Source of the DNA: Gammaproteobacteria bacterium
GTDB taxonomy: Bacteria; Pseudomonadota; Gammaproteobacteria; Competibacterales; Competibacteraceae
DNA: 13,728 nucleotides
NCBI GenBank assembly: GCA_020047885.1
Contig: JAIFNF010000079.1
Coordinates: 1 to 13,728 of the forward strand
Direction: 5' to 3'
A program made the position numbers and the translations under genes. Below the pieces are notes generated by a model. It made no database searches. It saw only the letters and a list, made by a program, of their open reading frames with translations, and was not told the DNA's origin. Below, piece by piece: positions 6,562 through 13,652 of this stretch (the first letter of the stretch is position 1; every line of letters starts with the position of its first letter).

Positions 6562-7731
6562 ATGCGCGTCCTGATGGCGTCTGATGTGTATTTTCCCCGC
6601 GTCAACGGCGTATCGACCTCGATAGAGACTTTTCGGCGCACCTTGACCGGTGAGGGGATTGAGGTTCGCCTGGTCGTGCCACGCTACGGTGACGAAGCGG
6701 AAGAACCAGGGATTATCCGTGTTCCCGGTCGATCAGTGCCTGGCGACCGGGAGGATCGTCTGGTCGGTTGGCGGGCGATGCATCGGGCGGTGCGGGAGGC
6801 CGCTCGCGGGTGCGACGTGATCCACATCCAGACGCCCTTCATCGCGCACTATGCCGGACTGAACGCCGCCCGCCGCCTCGGTTTGCCGGTCATCGCCACG
6901 TATCACACGCTGTTTGAGGAGTACCTGCACCACTATGCACGGATGTTGCCAGTCACCTGGCTGAAACGTCAGGCTCGGGCTTTTTCGCGGCGTCAGTGCA
7001 ACGCCCTCGATGCGGTCATTGTCCCGTCGACCGCGATGCGCCAGCGTCTGGAAGATTATGGTGTGGTTACACCCCTGCAGGTACTGCCGACCGGCATTCC
7101 AGTCGATCAGTTCGCGGACGGCGACGGTCGCGCCTTCCGTAGTCAGCATGGCATCCCGGCGATGCAGCCGGTGGCGCTGTTCGTCGGACGGATCGGGCAT
7201 GAGAAAAACATCGATTTTCTATTAGACGCTATGACTTATACCCGACGCACGCGCCCGGATGTGTTGCTGGTCATCGCTGGCGAAGGCCCGGCGCTGGCCG
7301 ATCTGAAAGCCCAGGTTCAGACGCTCGGTTTGCAGACTGCGGTGCGCTTTATCGGCTATCTCGACCGCCATCGGGAACTGCCCAACTGTTACGCCGCCGC
7401 CAACGTGTTTGTATTTGCCTCGCGCACCGAGACCCAGGGACTGGTGCTGCTCGAAGCAATGGCAGCCGGTTTGCCGGTCGTCGCCCTGGCCGAAATGGGC
7501 ACGGTGGATATTCTGGTGCCCGGTCGGGGATCGCGGTCGCCACCGGCGGAGGCTCAAACCTTTGGGGAAGCGCTGGGGGCGGTGTTGAACTCGTCGTCAG
7601 CGGTGATGCAGCGCCTGCGTCAGGAAGCGCGGGTCTATGCCCGGGAATGGTCGGATACCGCGATGGCGGCGCGACTAGCGCGACTGTACCGGGAATTGGC
7701 AGGGCTGAAACGGGTATCTAAACGTTATTGA
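6562..7731 (+). CDS. agt: GT4 family glycosyltransferase, Agt-type (diacylglycerol glycosylation likely)
   Basis: The 389-residue protein has a GT-B fold of the GT4 family. The N-terminal acceptor domain begins MRVLMASDVYFPRVNGVSTS, and HIQTPFIAHYAG and IATYHTLFEEYLHHY follow. The donor domain has FVGRIGHEKN (Arg210, Lys215) and the E-x7-E motif at Glu290 and Glu298 (ETQGLVLLE). No transmembrane helix is obvious, so it is probably a peripheral membrane protein. In phosphate-starved bacteria the plcP partner Agt transfers glucose or glucuronate to diacylglycerol, so a phosphorus-free glycolipid replaces phospholipid. That role is inferred from adjacency (stop and start abut) and family, not from acceptor-specific residues. 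Other GT4 enzymes acting on lipids or mannosides remain possible. A CTGA stop/ATG junction suggests translational coupling. Confidence 0.78.
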   Translation: MRVLMASDVYFPRVNGVSTSIETFRRTLTGEGIEVRLVVPRYGDEAEEPGIIRVPGRSVPGDREDRLVGWRAMHRAVREAARGCDVIHIQTPFIAHYAGLNAARRLGLPVIATYHTLFEEYLHHYARMLPVTWLKRQARAFSRRQCNALDAVIVPSTAMRQRLEDYGVVTPLQVLPTGIPVDQFADGDGRAFRSQHGIPAMQPVALFVGRIGHEKNIDFLLDAMTYTRRTRPDVLLVIAGEGPALADLKAQVQTLGLQTAVRFIGYLDRHRELPNCYAAANVFVFASRTETQGLVLLEAMAAGLPVVALAEMGTVDILVPGRGSRSPPAEAQTFGEALGAVLNSSSAVMQRLRQEARVYAREWSDTAMAARLARLYRELAGLKRVSKRY

Positions 7732-7839
7732 AGTCCCTTCACACATACAGCTCGACCATCTTGCTTGGCAGTCCCGAAGAAATCGCCAACAAACCCAGAG
7801 CTGTCGAAAAACTCATCATTGATTATTCAGAAAAAATTT

Positions 7840-7901
7840 CTGTGGAGCTGGCGTCCAGTCGGCTTTTGACCGATAGAGCCGGCTGGAAGCCGACTCCACA
7901 G
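7840..7901. repeat. REP-like hairpin in the 300-base gap 7732-8031
   Basis: The gap between the glycosyltransferase and the SHOCT gene holds no convincing gene. It contains arms of 24 bases (7840-7863 and 7878-7901, beginning CTGTGGAG and ending CTCCACAG) with four mismatches and a loop of about 14 bases. The arms recall the repetitive extragenic palindromes of gammaproteobacteria. It may also end the plcP-agt transcript. A promoter for the next gene follows at 7974. Confidence 0.6.
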
Positions 7902-7973
7902 TCATATAGATCAAAGATTTATGGCATCCCCAGCGCCTGGATTAAGCGCAGAGGCCGGATTTCCCCTGAATCC

Positions 7974-8002
7974 TTGAGAAAATCAAGCTGATCGCCTATA
8001 AA
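7974..8002 (+). promoter_or_regulatory. Sigma70-type promoter of the SHOCT gene
   Basis: TTGAGA (7974-7979) and TATAAA (7997-8002) are separated by exactly 17 bases, 29 bases before the start codon. This is the clearest housekeeping promoter in the window. Confidence 0.6.
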
Positions 8003-8031
8003 GTGGCCTTTTTTCACGAGAATCGATCACC

Positions 8032-8883
8032 ATGCAACGCCTCTCTCCAACCGGTCAGCAAATCATCAACGATTTGGCGCAACGCTACCACTTCAGTCCG
8101 GGAGCGGTCGCCAGCCTGCTCGAAGCCGTCCAACAGGGTCAGGGCAGCATGGCGCAGTTCAATCATCCCGAATTCGGTGGCTCCGGCCAATGGATGTCGG
8201 GCGGAATGACCATGCTTTCCGATATGTTCAACCACGGGCTGAAAAGTCGGGTTGACGGACTGTGTAGCGAATTGGCGACCTTGATCAGAAATCAGCCGGA
8301 TAGCCTGCAAAGCGGCAGCTTTCAGACCCAGCGCCAGGGCGATGCATCGCAAACCAGCTATGCGACTGGTCAGCAACAGCAGAATGGATCGGGGCCGGTC
8401 GGGCCGGTCAGCCTGTTCATTGCGCCGGACGGCGGTTCATCCGGCGACTGGTGGGGTGCGGATTTGCGCTGGCCCACCAGTACCGGCGCACAAAATGGAG
8501 TGCGTTATGCCTACTTCGCGCAAGCCCGGCGCTTAGCGATTGAAATCAACGGCCAAGTCACGATTTACGACACCCTGGATCATCAAATCGGTGGATTCTC
8601 ACAACAGCAGGGCTATGGCGGATCGCTGACCTTTTCCAGTCAATATGGGCTGGTCGAGGTCCATCGCCTGCCGGTCGTATCGTTCGATGATCAGGTGCCA
8701 TGGACTTCCACGCCGAACCGACTCACCGACCCGCCATCCTCAACGCCCGCGCATGAACCCATGGGTAGCAGCGACAATGACGTGTTCGCCCTGATTGAGC
8801 GACTGGCTCACCTGCACGCTAAAGGCATTCTCGGTGCTGAAGAATTTGCCGCCAAAAAAGCCGAATTGCTGAACCGGATTTGA
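8032..8883 (+). CDS. SHOCT domain-containing protein of unknown function
   Basis: The 283-residue protein has three parts. Residues 1-90 form a conserved N-terminal region (LSPTGQQIINDLAQRYHFSP, then MAQFNHPEFGGSGQWM). Residues 95-125 are Gln- and Ser-rich, and a beta-rich middle follows (GDWWGADLRWP, YAYFAQARRLAIEI, IGGFSQQQG). The C-terminal SHOCT motif at about 249-283 (DVFALIERLAHLHAKGIL, then EEFAAKKAELLNRI) is a short helical oligomerisation tail common in bacterial proteins. There is no signal peptide or membrane helix, so it is probably cytoplasmic. The same layout occurs in other gammaproteobacteria, but I know no function. It has its own promoter and is followed, 7 bases after the stop, by a MITE-like element. 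Only a weak GAG-containing ribosome site is visible. Confidence 0.8.
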   Translation: MQRLSPTGQQIINDLAQRYHFSPGAVASLLEAVQQGQGSMAQFNHPEFGGSGQWMSGGMTMLSDMFNHGLKSRVDGLCSELATLIRNQPDSLQSGSFQTQRQGDASQTSYATGQQQQNGSGPVGPVSLFIAPDGGSSGDWWGADLRWPTSTGAQNGVRYAYFAQARRLAIEINGQVTIYDTLDHQIGGFSQQQGYGGSLTFSSQYGLVEVHRLPVVSFDDQVPWTSTPNRLTDPPSSTPAHEPMGSSDNDVFALIERLAHLHAKGILGAEEFAAKKAELLNRI

Positions 8884-8890
8884 GTGGCTA

Positions 8891-9024
8891 GTGCCTGACC
8901 GAAAAGGCCGTAGGGCGGGTTAGCGAAGCGTAACCTGCCGTCCCGGTGATGCCTCCATGGCGGGTTACGGCTGACGCCTAACCCGCCCTACACAGTTAAG
9001 AGTTTAGGGTTTCCGGTCAGGCAC
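8891..9024. mobile_element. MITE-like element, 134 bp, flanked by TA
   Basis: Perfect terminal inverted repeats GTGCCTGACCG (8891-8901) and CGGTCAGGCAC (9014-9024) are each flanked by TA; counting the flanks, the inverted repeat is 15 bases (GC-TA on the left, TA-GC on the right). Inside is a second palindrome: GTAGGGCGGGTTAG (8910-8923) with CTAACCCGCCCTAC (8978-8991), and CGTAACCTGCC with a near complement at about 8959-8969. There is no coding capacity. A TA target duplication suggests mobilisation by an IS630/Tc1-mariner-type transposase. It would fold into one long hairpin after the SHOCT gene and may end transcription. Confidence 0.75.
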
Positions 9025-9038
9025 TAGCTATAGCTGCA

Positions 9039-9080
9039 AACCCCTCACCGGCTTGTGGGAGAGGGGTTGGGGGTGAGGAA
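9039..9080. repeat. GGGGTTGGGGGTGAGG-type palindromic repeat between MITE and pdxH
   Basis: AACCCCT (9039-9045) pairs with AGGGGTT (9062-9068), and CCTCACC can alternatively pair with GGTGAGG. This CCCTCACC/GGGAGAGGGG sequence is a common dispersed intergenic repeat. Eight bases before the convergent end of pdxH, it could serve as that gene's terminator. Confidence 0.45.
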
Positions 9081-9087
9081 ACAGCGG

Positions 9088-9738
9088 TTACGGCTCCAAT
9101 CGCTCCAGCAACCACCCACCGTCGCGTTGTCGCTGATAGCGCAGCCGGTCATGCATTCGTCCGTGCCGCCCCTGCCAGAATTCCAGCATGTCCGGTTTCA
9201 CCCGATAGCCGCCCCACTGGTTGGGCATGGGAATATTGTCATCCTCTTTTGGATACTGGGCGGCCAGTTGCGCAAAACGGGTATCCAGGGTCTGACGGTC
9301 AGCGACGATCTGACTTTGCCGGGAGGCCAGCGCACCCAGTCGGCTCTCACGGGGTCGGGTGTGGAAATAGGCTTCGGATTCCGCCGCGGAGACCTTGCTG
9401 ACGATGCCTTCCACTCGTACCTGCCGCTCCAGTTCCAGCCACAGGAACACCAGCGCGGCGTGAGGATTTTCCCCCAACTGTCGGCCCTTGTCGCTGCGGT
9501 AATTGGTATAAAACACGAAGCCCTCAGCGTCGCAGTCCTTGAGCAGCACCACCCGCGCAAAAGGTCGTCCGGTGCGGTCGGCGGTGGCCAGGGTGAAAGC
9601 GTTGTGTTCGGGTAATTCGGCCTTGAGCGCCTCGTCCAGCCAGCGCTGAAACTGTCGGATGGGATCGGGATCGACATCGGCCTCATTAAGGGCACCCAGG
9701 GCGTATTCCTGACGAAGCGCGGCAAGCGATGAACTCAT
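9088..9738 (-). CDS. pdxH: Pyridoxamine 5'-phosphate oxidase (FMN-dependent)
   Basis: The 216-residue protein has the normal length for PdxH, which oxidises pyridoxine or pyridoxamine 5'-phosphate to pyridoxal phosphate in vitamin B6 synthesis and salvage. Landmarks include RVVLLKDCDAEGFVFYTNYR and SDKGRQLGENPHAALVF (FMN and phosphate binding), YFHTRPRESRLGALAS, and WGGYRVKPDMLEFWQGR with HDRLRY (active site and FMN-tail region). The ending ERLEP varies slightly from the usual RLAP. Start ATG 9738 has AGGAG 10 bases upstream. The protein is cytosolic and acts as a dimer in known relatives. The gene is transcribed away from the outer-membrane gene at 9869 and shares a 130-base intergenic region with it. 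I see no disrupted residues. Confidence 0.95.
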   Translation of the reverse strand: MSSSLAALRQEYALGALNEADVDPDPIRQFQRWLDEALKAELPEHNAFTLATADRTGRPFARVVLLKDCDAEGFVFYTNYRSDKGRQLGENPHAALVFLWLELERQVRVEGIVSKVSAAESEAYFHTRPRESRLGALASRQSQIVADRQTLDTRFAQLAAQYPKEDDNIPMPNQWGGYRVKPDMLEFWQGRHGRMHDRLRYQRQRDGGWLLERLEP

Positions 9739-9781
9739 GATAGCGGGACTCCTGAAGCTGAACGTTTGCGATGCAACATCT

Positions 9782-9834
9782 TATACTAATTGGGCGCAAG
9801 CGCTCACCTCCTCCGCCCTTCACGGCTGGCGGAG
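9782..9834 (+). promoter_or_regulatory. Candidate -10 and leader hairpin of the outer-membrane gene
   Basis: TATACT (9782-9787) is a good -10, but its -35 (TGAACG at 17 bases) is weak. Downstream the leader could form CTCCGCC (9811-9817) with GGCGGAG (9828-9834) around a 10-base loop. No ligand-binding RNA is recognised. Confidence 0.3.
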
Positions 9835-9868
9835 TGGTTATCCGATCGTCCAGGGAGACCCCATAATA

Positions 9869-10753
9869 ATGAACCAGTTACCTAAACTGCTGTTGCTGCC
9901 CGCGCTGCTGGCCAGCGTATTCGCCCTGGCCAAGGAAGGCCCCGATCAGTATCCGAACGGTGCCGAGAACTTCATGGCCGGCGCATTGCCCCCGCCTGGC
10001 CACTATTTCATCAACTATCTCGGTTATTACACCGGTGAATACCGCGACCACAATGGCAATGAAATACCGGATCTGAAGGTCAATGCGACGTTCAATGCGC
10101 TGCGCTATATCTATGTGAGTAATCACAAACTTTTAGGCGGCGACTGGGGGATGCACGCGATTGTTCCTTTCGTCTATCAGCAGTTGGATATTCCCGGCTT
10201 GGGCGGGGGCAGCGCCTTCGGCCTGGGCGACATCACGCTGAATCCGCTGATTATCGGCTGGCACCTTCCGCCTGACTGGCATCTGGTGTTTGGCCTGGAC
10301 ATCAACCTACCGACCGGCAGGTATGATCAAAACGATCCGACCGAAAGCATCGGCGCCAATTACTTTAGTTTCGAGCCGGCGCTGGCGTTCACCTACCTGA
10401 ACCAGAGTGGTTTCGAGGTCTCGGCCAAGCTGATGTATAACATCAAGACCGAGAACGACGACACGAACTATCAGTCGGGCGATGACTTCCATATGGATTA
10501 TCTGATCGGTCAGCACTTCGGCTCCTGGACAGCGGGGATTGGCGGCTACTATCTCAAGCAGACCGGCGATGATGAGGTGAATGGCCAGTCCGTTGGCCCC
10601 GATGGTCGCCGGGGCGAAGTATTCGCGTTTGGTCCAGCGGTGAAGTATGACTACAACGGCATGAGCCTTATTGGCACGTGGGATCACGAAACCGGCGCTG
10701 AAAACCGCTTCGAGGGCGACAAGTTCTTCTTCAAGTTCGTTACAGCGTTTTGA
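9869..10753 (+). CDS. MetA-pathway phenol-degradation type outer-membrane protein (transporter)
   Basis: The 294-residue protein begins with a signal peptide (MNQLPKLLLLPALLASVFA, cleavage after ALA). The family opening is PPPGHYFINYLGYYTG, alternating strands follow, and it ends DKFFFKFVTAF, an aromatic last strand typical of an outer-membrane beta-barrel. This is the Phenol_MetA_deg family (PF13557), thought to form channels for hydrophobic compounds; the substrate here is unknown. Start 9869 is chosen because AGGGAG lies about 12 bases upstream and the signal peptide follows at once. The frame is open to an ATG at 9737, but that overlaps the pdxH start on the other strand and would precede the signal peptide with a non-secretory leader. 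No aromatic-degradation gene is nearby, so the phenol label is only a family name. Confidence 0.85.
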   Translation: MNQLPKLLLLPALLASVFALAKEGPDQYPNGAENFMAGALPPPGHYFINYLGYYTGEYRDHNGNEIPDLKVNATFNALRYIYVSNHKLLGGDWGMHAIVPFVYQQLDIPGLGGGSAFGLGDITLNPLIIGWHLPPDWHLVFGLDINLPTGRYDQNDPTESIGANYFSFEPALAFTYLNQSGFEVSAKLMYNIKTENDDTNYQSGDDFHMDYLIGQHFGSWTAGIGGYYLKQTGDDEVNGQSVGPDGRRGEVFAFGPAVKYDYNGMSLIGTWDHETGAENRFEGDKFFFKFVTAF

Positions 10754-10766
10754 ACCGGTCGAACCA

Positions 10767-10788
10767 CCCCTCCTTGACCGAGGAGGGG
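10767..10788. terminator. CCCCTCCT/AGGAGGGG hairpin after the outer-membrane gene
   Basis: A perfect 8-base stem (10767-10774 with 10781-10788) with a 6-base loop lies 13 bases after the stop. It lacks a T run, so termination may be weak. Its right arm contains the only strong Shine-Dalgarno-like sequence before the next gene but is 34 bases from the start, too far to act directly. Confidence 0.4.
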
Positions 10789-10821
10789 AATCCATACCCA
10801 CTGCATTTCCGAAACTGCGCC

Positions 10822-12384
10822 ATGCCAACTATGCTACTGACCACGCTGAACGCCCGCTATTTCCATTCCTCGCTGGGATTGCGCTATCTGTACGCGAATC
10901 TGGGAACGTTGCAGTCTGAAACGGCGCTCCGGGAATTCATCATCACTCAGCGGCCACTGGACATCGCCGAAGCGTTGTTGGCGGAACAGCCGCGCCTGAT
11001 CGGGTTCGGCGTTTATGTGTGGAATGTGGCGGAAATTACGCAGGTGGTGGCGCTGCTCAAGCGGGTGCGGCCCGAGCTGATCATCGTGCTGGGCGGACCG
11101 GAAGTCAGCCACGAATGGGCGGAACAGCCAGTGGCGCAACTGGCTGATTACATCATTGCCGGTCCGGGGGATTTAGCGTTTCCCGAACTCTGCCGCCGCC
11201 TGCTGACGGGCGATTTACCGGCTGAAAAGATCATCGTCGCTGACCCGCCGCCGCTGGATCAGGTGGCGTTGCCGTACCGCTTTTACACGGATGAAGACCT
11301 GGCGCATCGGCTGATTTATGTCGAGGCGTCGCGGGGCTGTCCGTTCCGTTGCGAGTTCTGTCTGTCCGCGCTGGATAAAACCGCCTGGCCGTTCCTGTTG
11401 GAGCCGTTTCTGGCCGAGATGGACCAGCTTTATCAGCGGGGGGTGCGGCACTTCAAATTCGTGGATCGCACCTTCAATCTGAATGCCCGGATCGGGGCGC
11501 GCATTCTGGATTTCTTTCTGGAACGGCTGGATGAGCGGCTGTTTCTGCATTTCGAGCTGATTCCCGACCATCTACCGGAGGCGCTCAAAAGTCGCATCGT
11601 CCAGTTCCCGCCGGGTGCGCTGCAATTCGAGATCGGGGTGCAGACTTTCAATCCCGAAGTCCAGGCGCGGATCAGCCGCCAACAGGATAATGCGCGGACG
11701 GTGGAGAATTTGCGCTGGTTGCGGCAGCACACGCCCGCGCACCTGCACGCTGATTTGATCGTGGGATTGCCCGGCGAGACGCTGGCCAGTTTCGCTGCCG
11801 GGTTCAACCGGCTGGTGGCATTGAACCCGCAGGAGATTCAGATCGGCATTCTCAAGCGACTGCGCGGTGCACCGATTGACCGGCATACCGTGGAGTTTGA
11901 TTGTCGCTATAACCCGCAGCCGCCCTATAACCTGCTGTGTTCGGCGCTGCTGGACTTTGCGACGATGCGCCGGCTGGAGCGCCTCGCCCGTTACTGGGAT
12001 TTGATCGGCAATTCCGGGCGGTTCCGGCTGAGTCTGCCGTTATTGCTGGGCGATGAACCGTTCGAGCGGTTTCTGACCGTGAGTGACTGGCTGTTCGCTA
12101 CGGTCGGGCAGACGCATCAAATCGCGCTGGAACGGCTGTTTGACCTGCTGTATCGGGGACTGGTCGAGGCGCTGGGGTCTGCGGAACCCGGGGCGCGGCA
12201 GGCATTGAGTGAGGATTTTCGCAGCAGCGGCGTCAAAGGCTGTCCGGCGTTTCTGCGGTCGGAGCAGATTTCATCCACTTCCGGCAAGAAGCCGGGAACC
12301 GCGCCCGTTCGGCAGGCGCGGCACCTCGATCCTCGGCCAGCACCGATGGCTTTACTGAAAGCAGTGGCATCCTTTGATGATTGA
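10822..12384 (+). CDS. B12-binding domain/radical SAM protein, DUF4080 family
   Basis: The 520-residue protein begins with a cobalamin-binding Rossmann domain (LLTTLNARYFHSSLGLRYLYAN-like opening, then PRLIGFGVYVWN and IIVLGGPEVSHEW). A radical SAM barrel follows with Cys173, Cys177 and Cys180 (GCPFRCEFC), then FVDRTFNLN and LHADLIVGLPGET. The DUF4080 tail contains LKRLRGAPI and ends in a Pro/Ser-rich stretch around RQARHL. The reaction is unknown; B12 radical SAM enzymes often methylate unactivated carbons or phosphorus. Start 10822 or 10831 (M-L-L-T-T) both suit the family; a TTG at 10750 overlaps the previous stop and is unlikely. No ribosome site is obvious, so the gene may depend on coupling with the outer-membrane gene 68 bases upstream. 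The stop overlaps the next start by 8 bases. Confidence 0.87.
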   Translation: MPTMLLTTLNARYFHSSLGLRYLYANLGTLQSETALREFIITQRPLDIAEALLAEQPRLIGFGVYVWNVAEITQVVALLKRVRPELIIVLGGPEVSHEWAEQPVAQLADYIIAGPGDLAFPELCRRLLTGDLPAEKIIVADPPPLDQVALPYRFYTDEDLAHRLIYVEASRGCPFRCEFCLSALDKTAWPFLLEPFLAEMDQLYQRGVRHFKFVDRTFNLNARIGARILDFFLERLDERLFLHFELIPDHLPEALKSRIVQFPPGALQFEIGVQTFNPEVQARISRQQDNARTVENLRWLRQHTPAHLHADLIVGLPGETLASFAAGFNRLVALNPQEIQIGILKRLRGAPIDRHTVEFDCRYNPQPPYNLLCSALLDFATMRRLERLARYWDLIGNSGRFRLSLPLLLGDEPFERFLTVSDWLFATVGQTHQIALERLFDLLYRGLVEALGSAEPGARQALSEDFRSSGVKGCPAFLRSEQISSTSGKKPGTAPVRQARHLDPRPAPMALLKAVASFDD

Positions 12385-12607
12385 AAGCTTTGTTACTGGA
12401 GTGCTGGCTAATCGCAGCAATAACCAAGGCCGGTTGATTCTGGATATTGTGACTGAGGCCGAGCGTCAGCGGATTCAAACGAGTACCGGGATTAATGTGG
12501 GAGAGTCCACCAAAATCCTGGTTCCCAGTGCAGTCATTCACGCAACGAATCAACATCCTGATTTAACGCTTACTGACTGGAGGCAAATGACTGAAGGTCT
12601 TGCGTGA
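12377..12607 (+). CDS. Hypothetical protein, N-terminal half of a frameshifted gene
   Basis: The 76-residue frame starts ATG 12377 (ATGATTGA overlap with the upstream stop) and ends TGA 12605-12607. It contains GRLILDIVTEAERQRIQT, KILVPSAVIHATNQHPDL and TLTDWRQMTEGLA. It reads smoothly into the following frame (12600-12908) if one base (T 12605) is skipped: MTEGLA continues as ECDGVFLSLDKGRNQ. The joined product, about 176 residues, has an early IHA...QHPDLT...DW block and a late YGCVVDVAKGKKRGGPRL block. That layout is reminiscent of small colicin-D/RelE-like phage nucleases (PBECR group), but I would not assign it. Treat it as an unknown gene, broken or mis-sequenced. Confidence 0.5.
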   Translation: MIESFVTGVLANRSNNQGRLILDIVTEAERQRIQTSTGINVGESTKILVPSAVIHATNQHPDLTLTDWRQMTEGLA

Positions 12608-12908
12608 GTGCGATGGCGTGTTTTTGAGTTTGGATAAAGGGCGCAACCAGGAAACACGCCTGGTATTTATCAAGCTGACTCAAGTTGTTGAAGCATATGG
12701 ATGTGTCGTTGATGTAGCAAAAGGCAAGAAACGGGGAGGGCCTCGTTTGAATGTGGGAACGTTTTACCGTGACCATCTAAACACCGTGCTATCACTGGTT
12801 CGGCAGAGCGCTGCACAAAAAAACGAGGTTGACCGGTTCGTGGCTCGATTGAGCGCGCCAAGCATATTGCCTAACGACAGACTACTAGGATCAACCTCTG
12901 TGGATTAG
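12600..12908 (+). CDS. Hypothetical protein, C-terminal half of the same frameshifted gene
   Basis: The 102-residue frame has only a TTG start at 12600 and no ribosome site, and its first codons overlap the end of the frame that starts at 12377. The sequence is protein-like: FLSLDKGRNQETRLVFIKLT, VVEAYGCVVDVAKGKKRGGP, LNVGTFYRDHLNTVLSLV, then a charged tail. I take it as the second half of the preceding gene after a one-base shift near 12605. An ordinary second gene translated by coupling is the alternative. A small palindrome, GATTAGA-TAC-TCTAATC (12903-12919), covers the stop and might be a weak terminator. Confidence 0.5.
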   Translation: MRECDGVFLSLDKGRNQETRLVFIKLTQVVEAYGCVVDVAKGKKRGGPRLNVGTFYRDHLNTVLSLVRQSAAQKNEVDRFVARLSAPSILPNDRLLGSTSVD

Positions 12909-13007
12909 ATACTCTAATCGATAACAAATTTCAAGCCGGTTTTGTGGAAATCCATATATCTCATGCGACAAAGATGGATTAGCCAATTACGCATCCGTTC
13001 GAGATAT

Positions 13008-13148
<141 letters not shown>

Positions 13149-13436
13149 TTAGATTCTTTTTTCAGCAGACGCATAGACTTCGGCATTCCGTCGTGGTCCT
13201 ACAGCAATAACCAGAACCGCTATCGCCTGGGCATTCACGCGATAGACAATGCGGGTGCTGCCGGTGCGAATCCTTCGACATCCACTCAGCAATTGGGTCA
13301 AGGGTTTACCGATCTTGTCGAGTTCGCCATGCACAATGCGCCGGCGGATCACCTTGAGGACTGCCCGCGCCTCGGCGTGGCCGAGGGTTGCCAAATCAGC
13401 AACAACGTCACAATGATAGATAACTTGCCAAGTCAT
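13149..13436 (-). CDS. RelE/ParE-family toxin
   Basis: The 95-residue protein is of usual RelE/ParE length. It begins MTWQVIYHCDVVADLATLG, with AEARAVLKVIRRRI (two helices), KPLTQLLSGCRRIRTGSTRI and VYRVNAQAIAVLVIAVG (the core strands), ending RRNAEVYASAEKRI. Toxins of this fold either cut ribosome-bound mRNA or poison gyrase, and the sequence does not separate these. ATG 13436 overlaps the antitoxin stop in an ATGA arrangement, the normal toxin-antitoxin coupling. It should be repressed and neutralised by the antitoxin, but that gene lacks its 5' end here. Downstream is a lysS remnant in the same frame. Confidence 0.82.
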   Translation of the reverse strand: MTWQVIYHCDVVADLATLGHAEARAVLKVIRRRIVHGELDKIGKPLTQLLSGCRRIRTGSTRIVYRVNAQAIAVLVIAVGPRRNAEVYASAEKRI

Positions 13437-13618
13437 TGTTCATCAAGCGCTTCTTCCGCGCTGAATCGAGCCAGCATATCAGCATGGCTGATCGCTGTTC
13501 CCGGATCGAAGGTTGCCAGCCGTTCTCTGGCCAAGGCACCAATCCGCAGGTCTTCAAGTTCATCCATCAGCGCTTCGTAGTGATCGACGGGCAGGAGCAC
13601 AGCCGTAATCTCATCAGT
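13433..13618 (-). pseudogene. Phd/YefM-type antitoxin, 5'-truncated
   Basis: The frame ending TGA 13435-13433 encodes DEITAVLLPVDHYEALMDEL, then EDLRIGALARERLATFDPG, TAISHADMLARF and SAEEALDEQ. It resembles the second half of Phd/YefM antitoxins (the AVLLPVDHYEAL strand-helix) with the toxin-wrapping tail. The DNA-binding N-terminal domain, expected about 40 residues further on, is missing: beyond about 13618 the frame reads LSLPGLKAGVSRGR, overlapping a hairpin and the stop of another gene. Possible internal starts are GTG 13600 and ATG 13567 (44 residues). A short product might still neutralise the toxin but could not autoregulate. I infer loss by insertion or deletion at about 13620-13640. 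Confidence 0.55.
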
Positions 13619-13632
13619 TCTTCCGCGAGAGA

Positions 13633-13652
13633 CCCCTGCCTTTAGGCCGGGG
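13633..13652. repeat. Hairpin at the antitoxin junction
   Basis: CCCCTGCC (13633-13640), loop TTTA, and GGCCGGGG (13645-13652) form a stem with one mismatch. The loop holds the stop codon of the minus-strand gene at the window edge. A second perfect hairpin, GCCGAAC-GAA-GTTCGGC (13664-13680), lies inside that coding tail. Such paired hairpins recall ends of IS200/IS605-like elements; this is a suggestion only. Confidence 0.45.

Noticed and set aside
7728..7991. Small plus-strand frame after the glycosyltransferase
   Set aside because: It runs through the REP-like hairpin, has no ribosome site or family features, and ends at the SHOCT promoter.
9737..9868. ATG 9737 as start of the outer-membrane protein
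   Set aside because: It overlaps the pdxH start codon on the other strand and would place 44 residues before an obvious signal peptide; ATG 9869 has AGGGAG.
12590..12610. Programmed +1 frameshift as in prfB
   Set aside because: The slip codon GCG to CGT would not re-pair with the same tRNA and there is no internal Shine-Dalgarno at the right distance; mutation or error is simpler.
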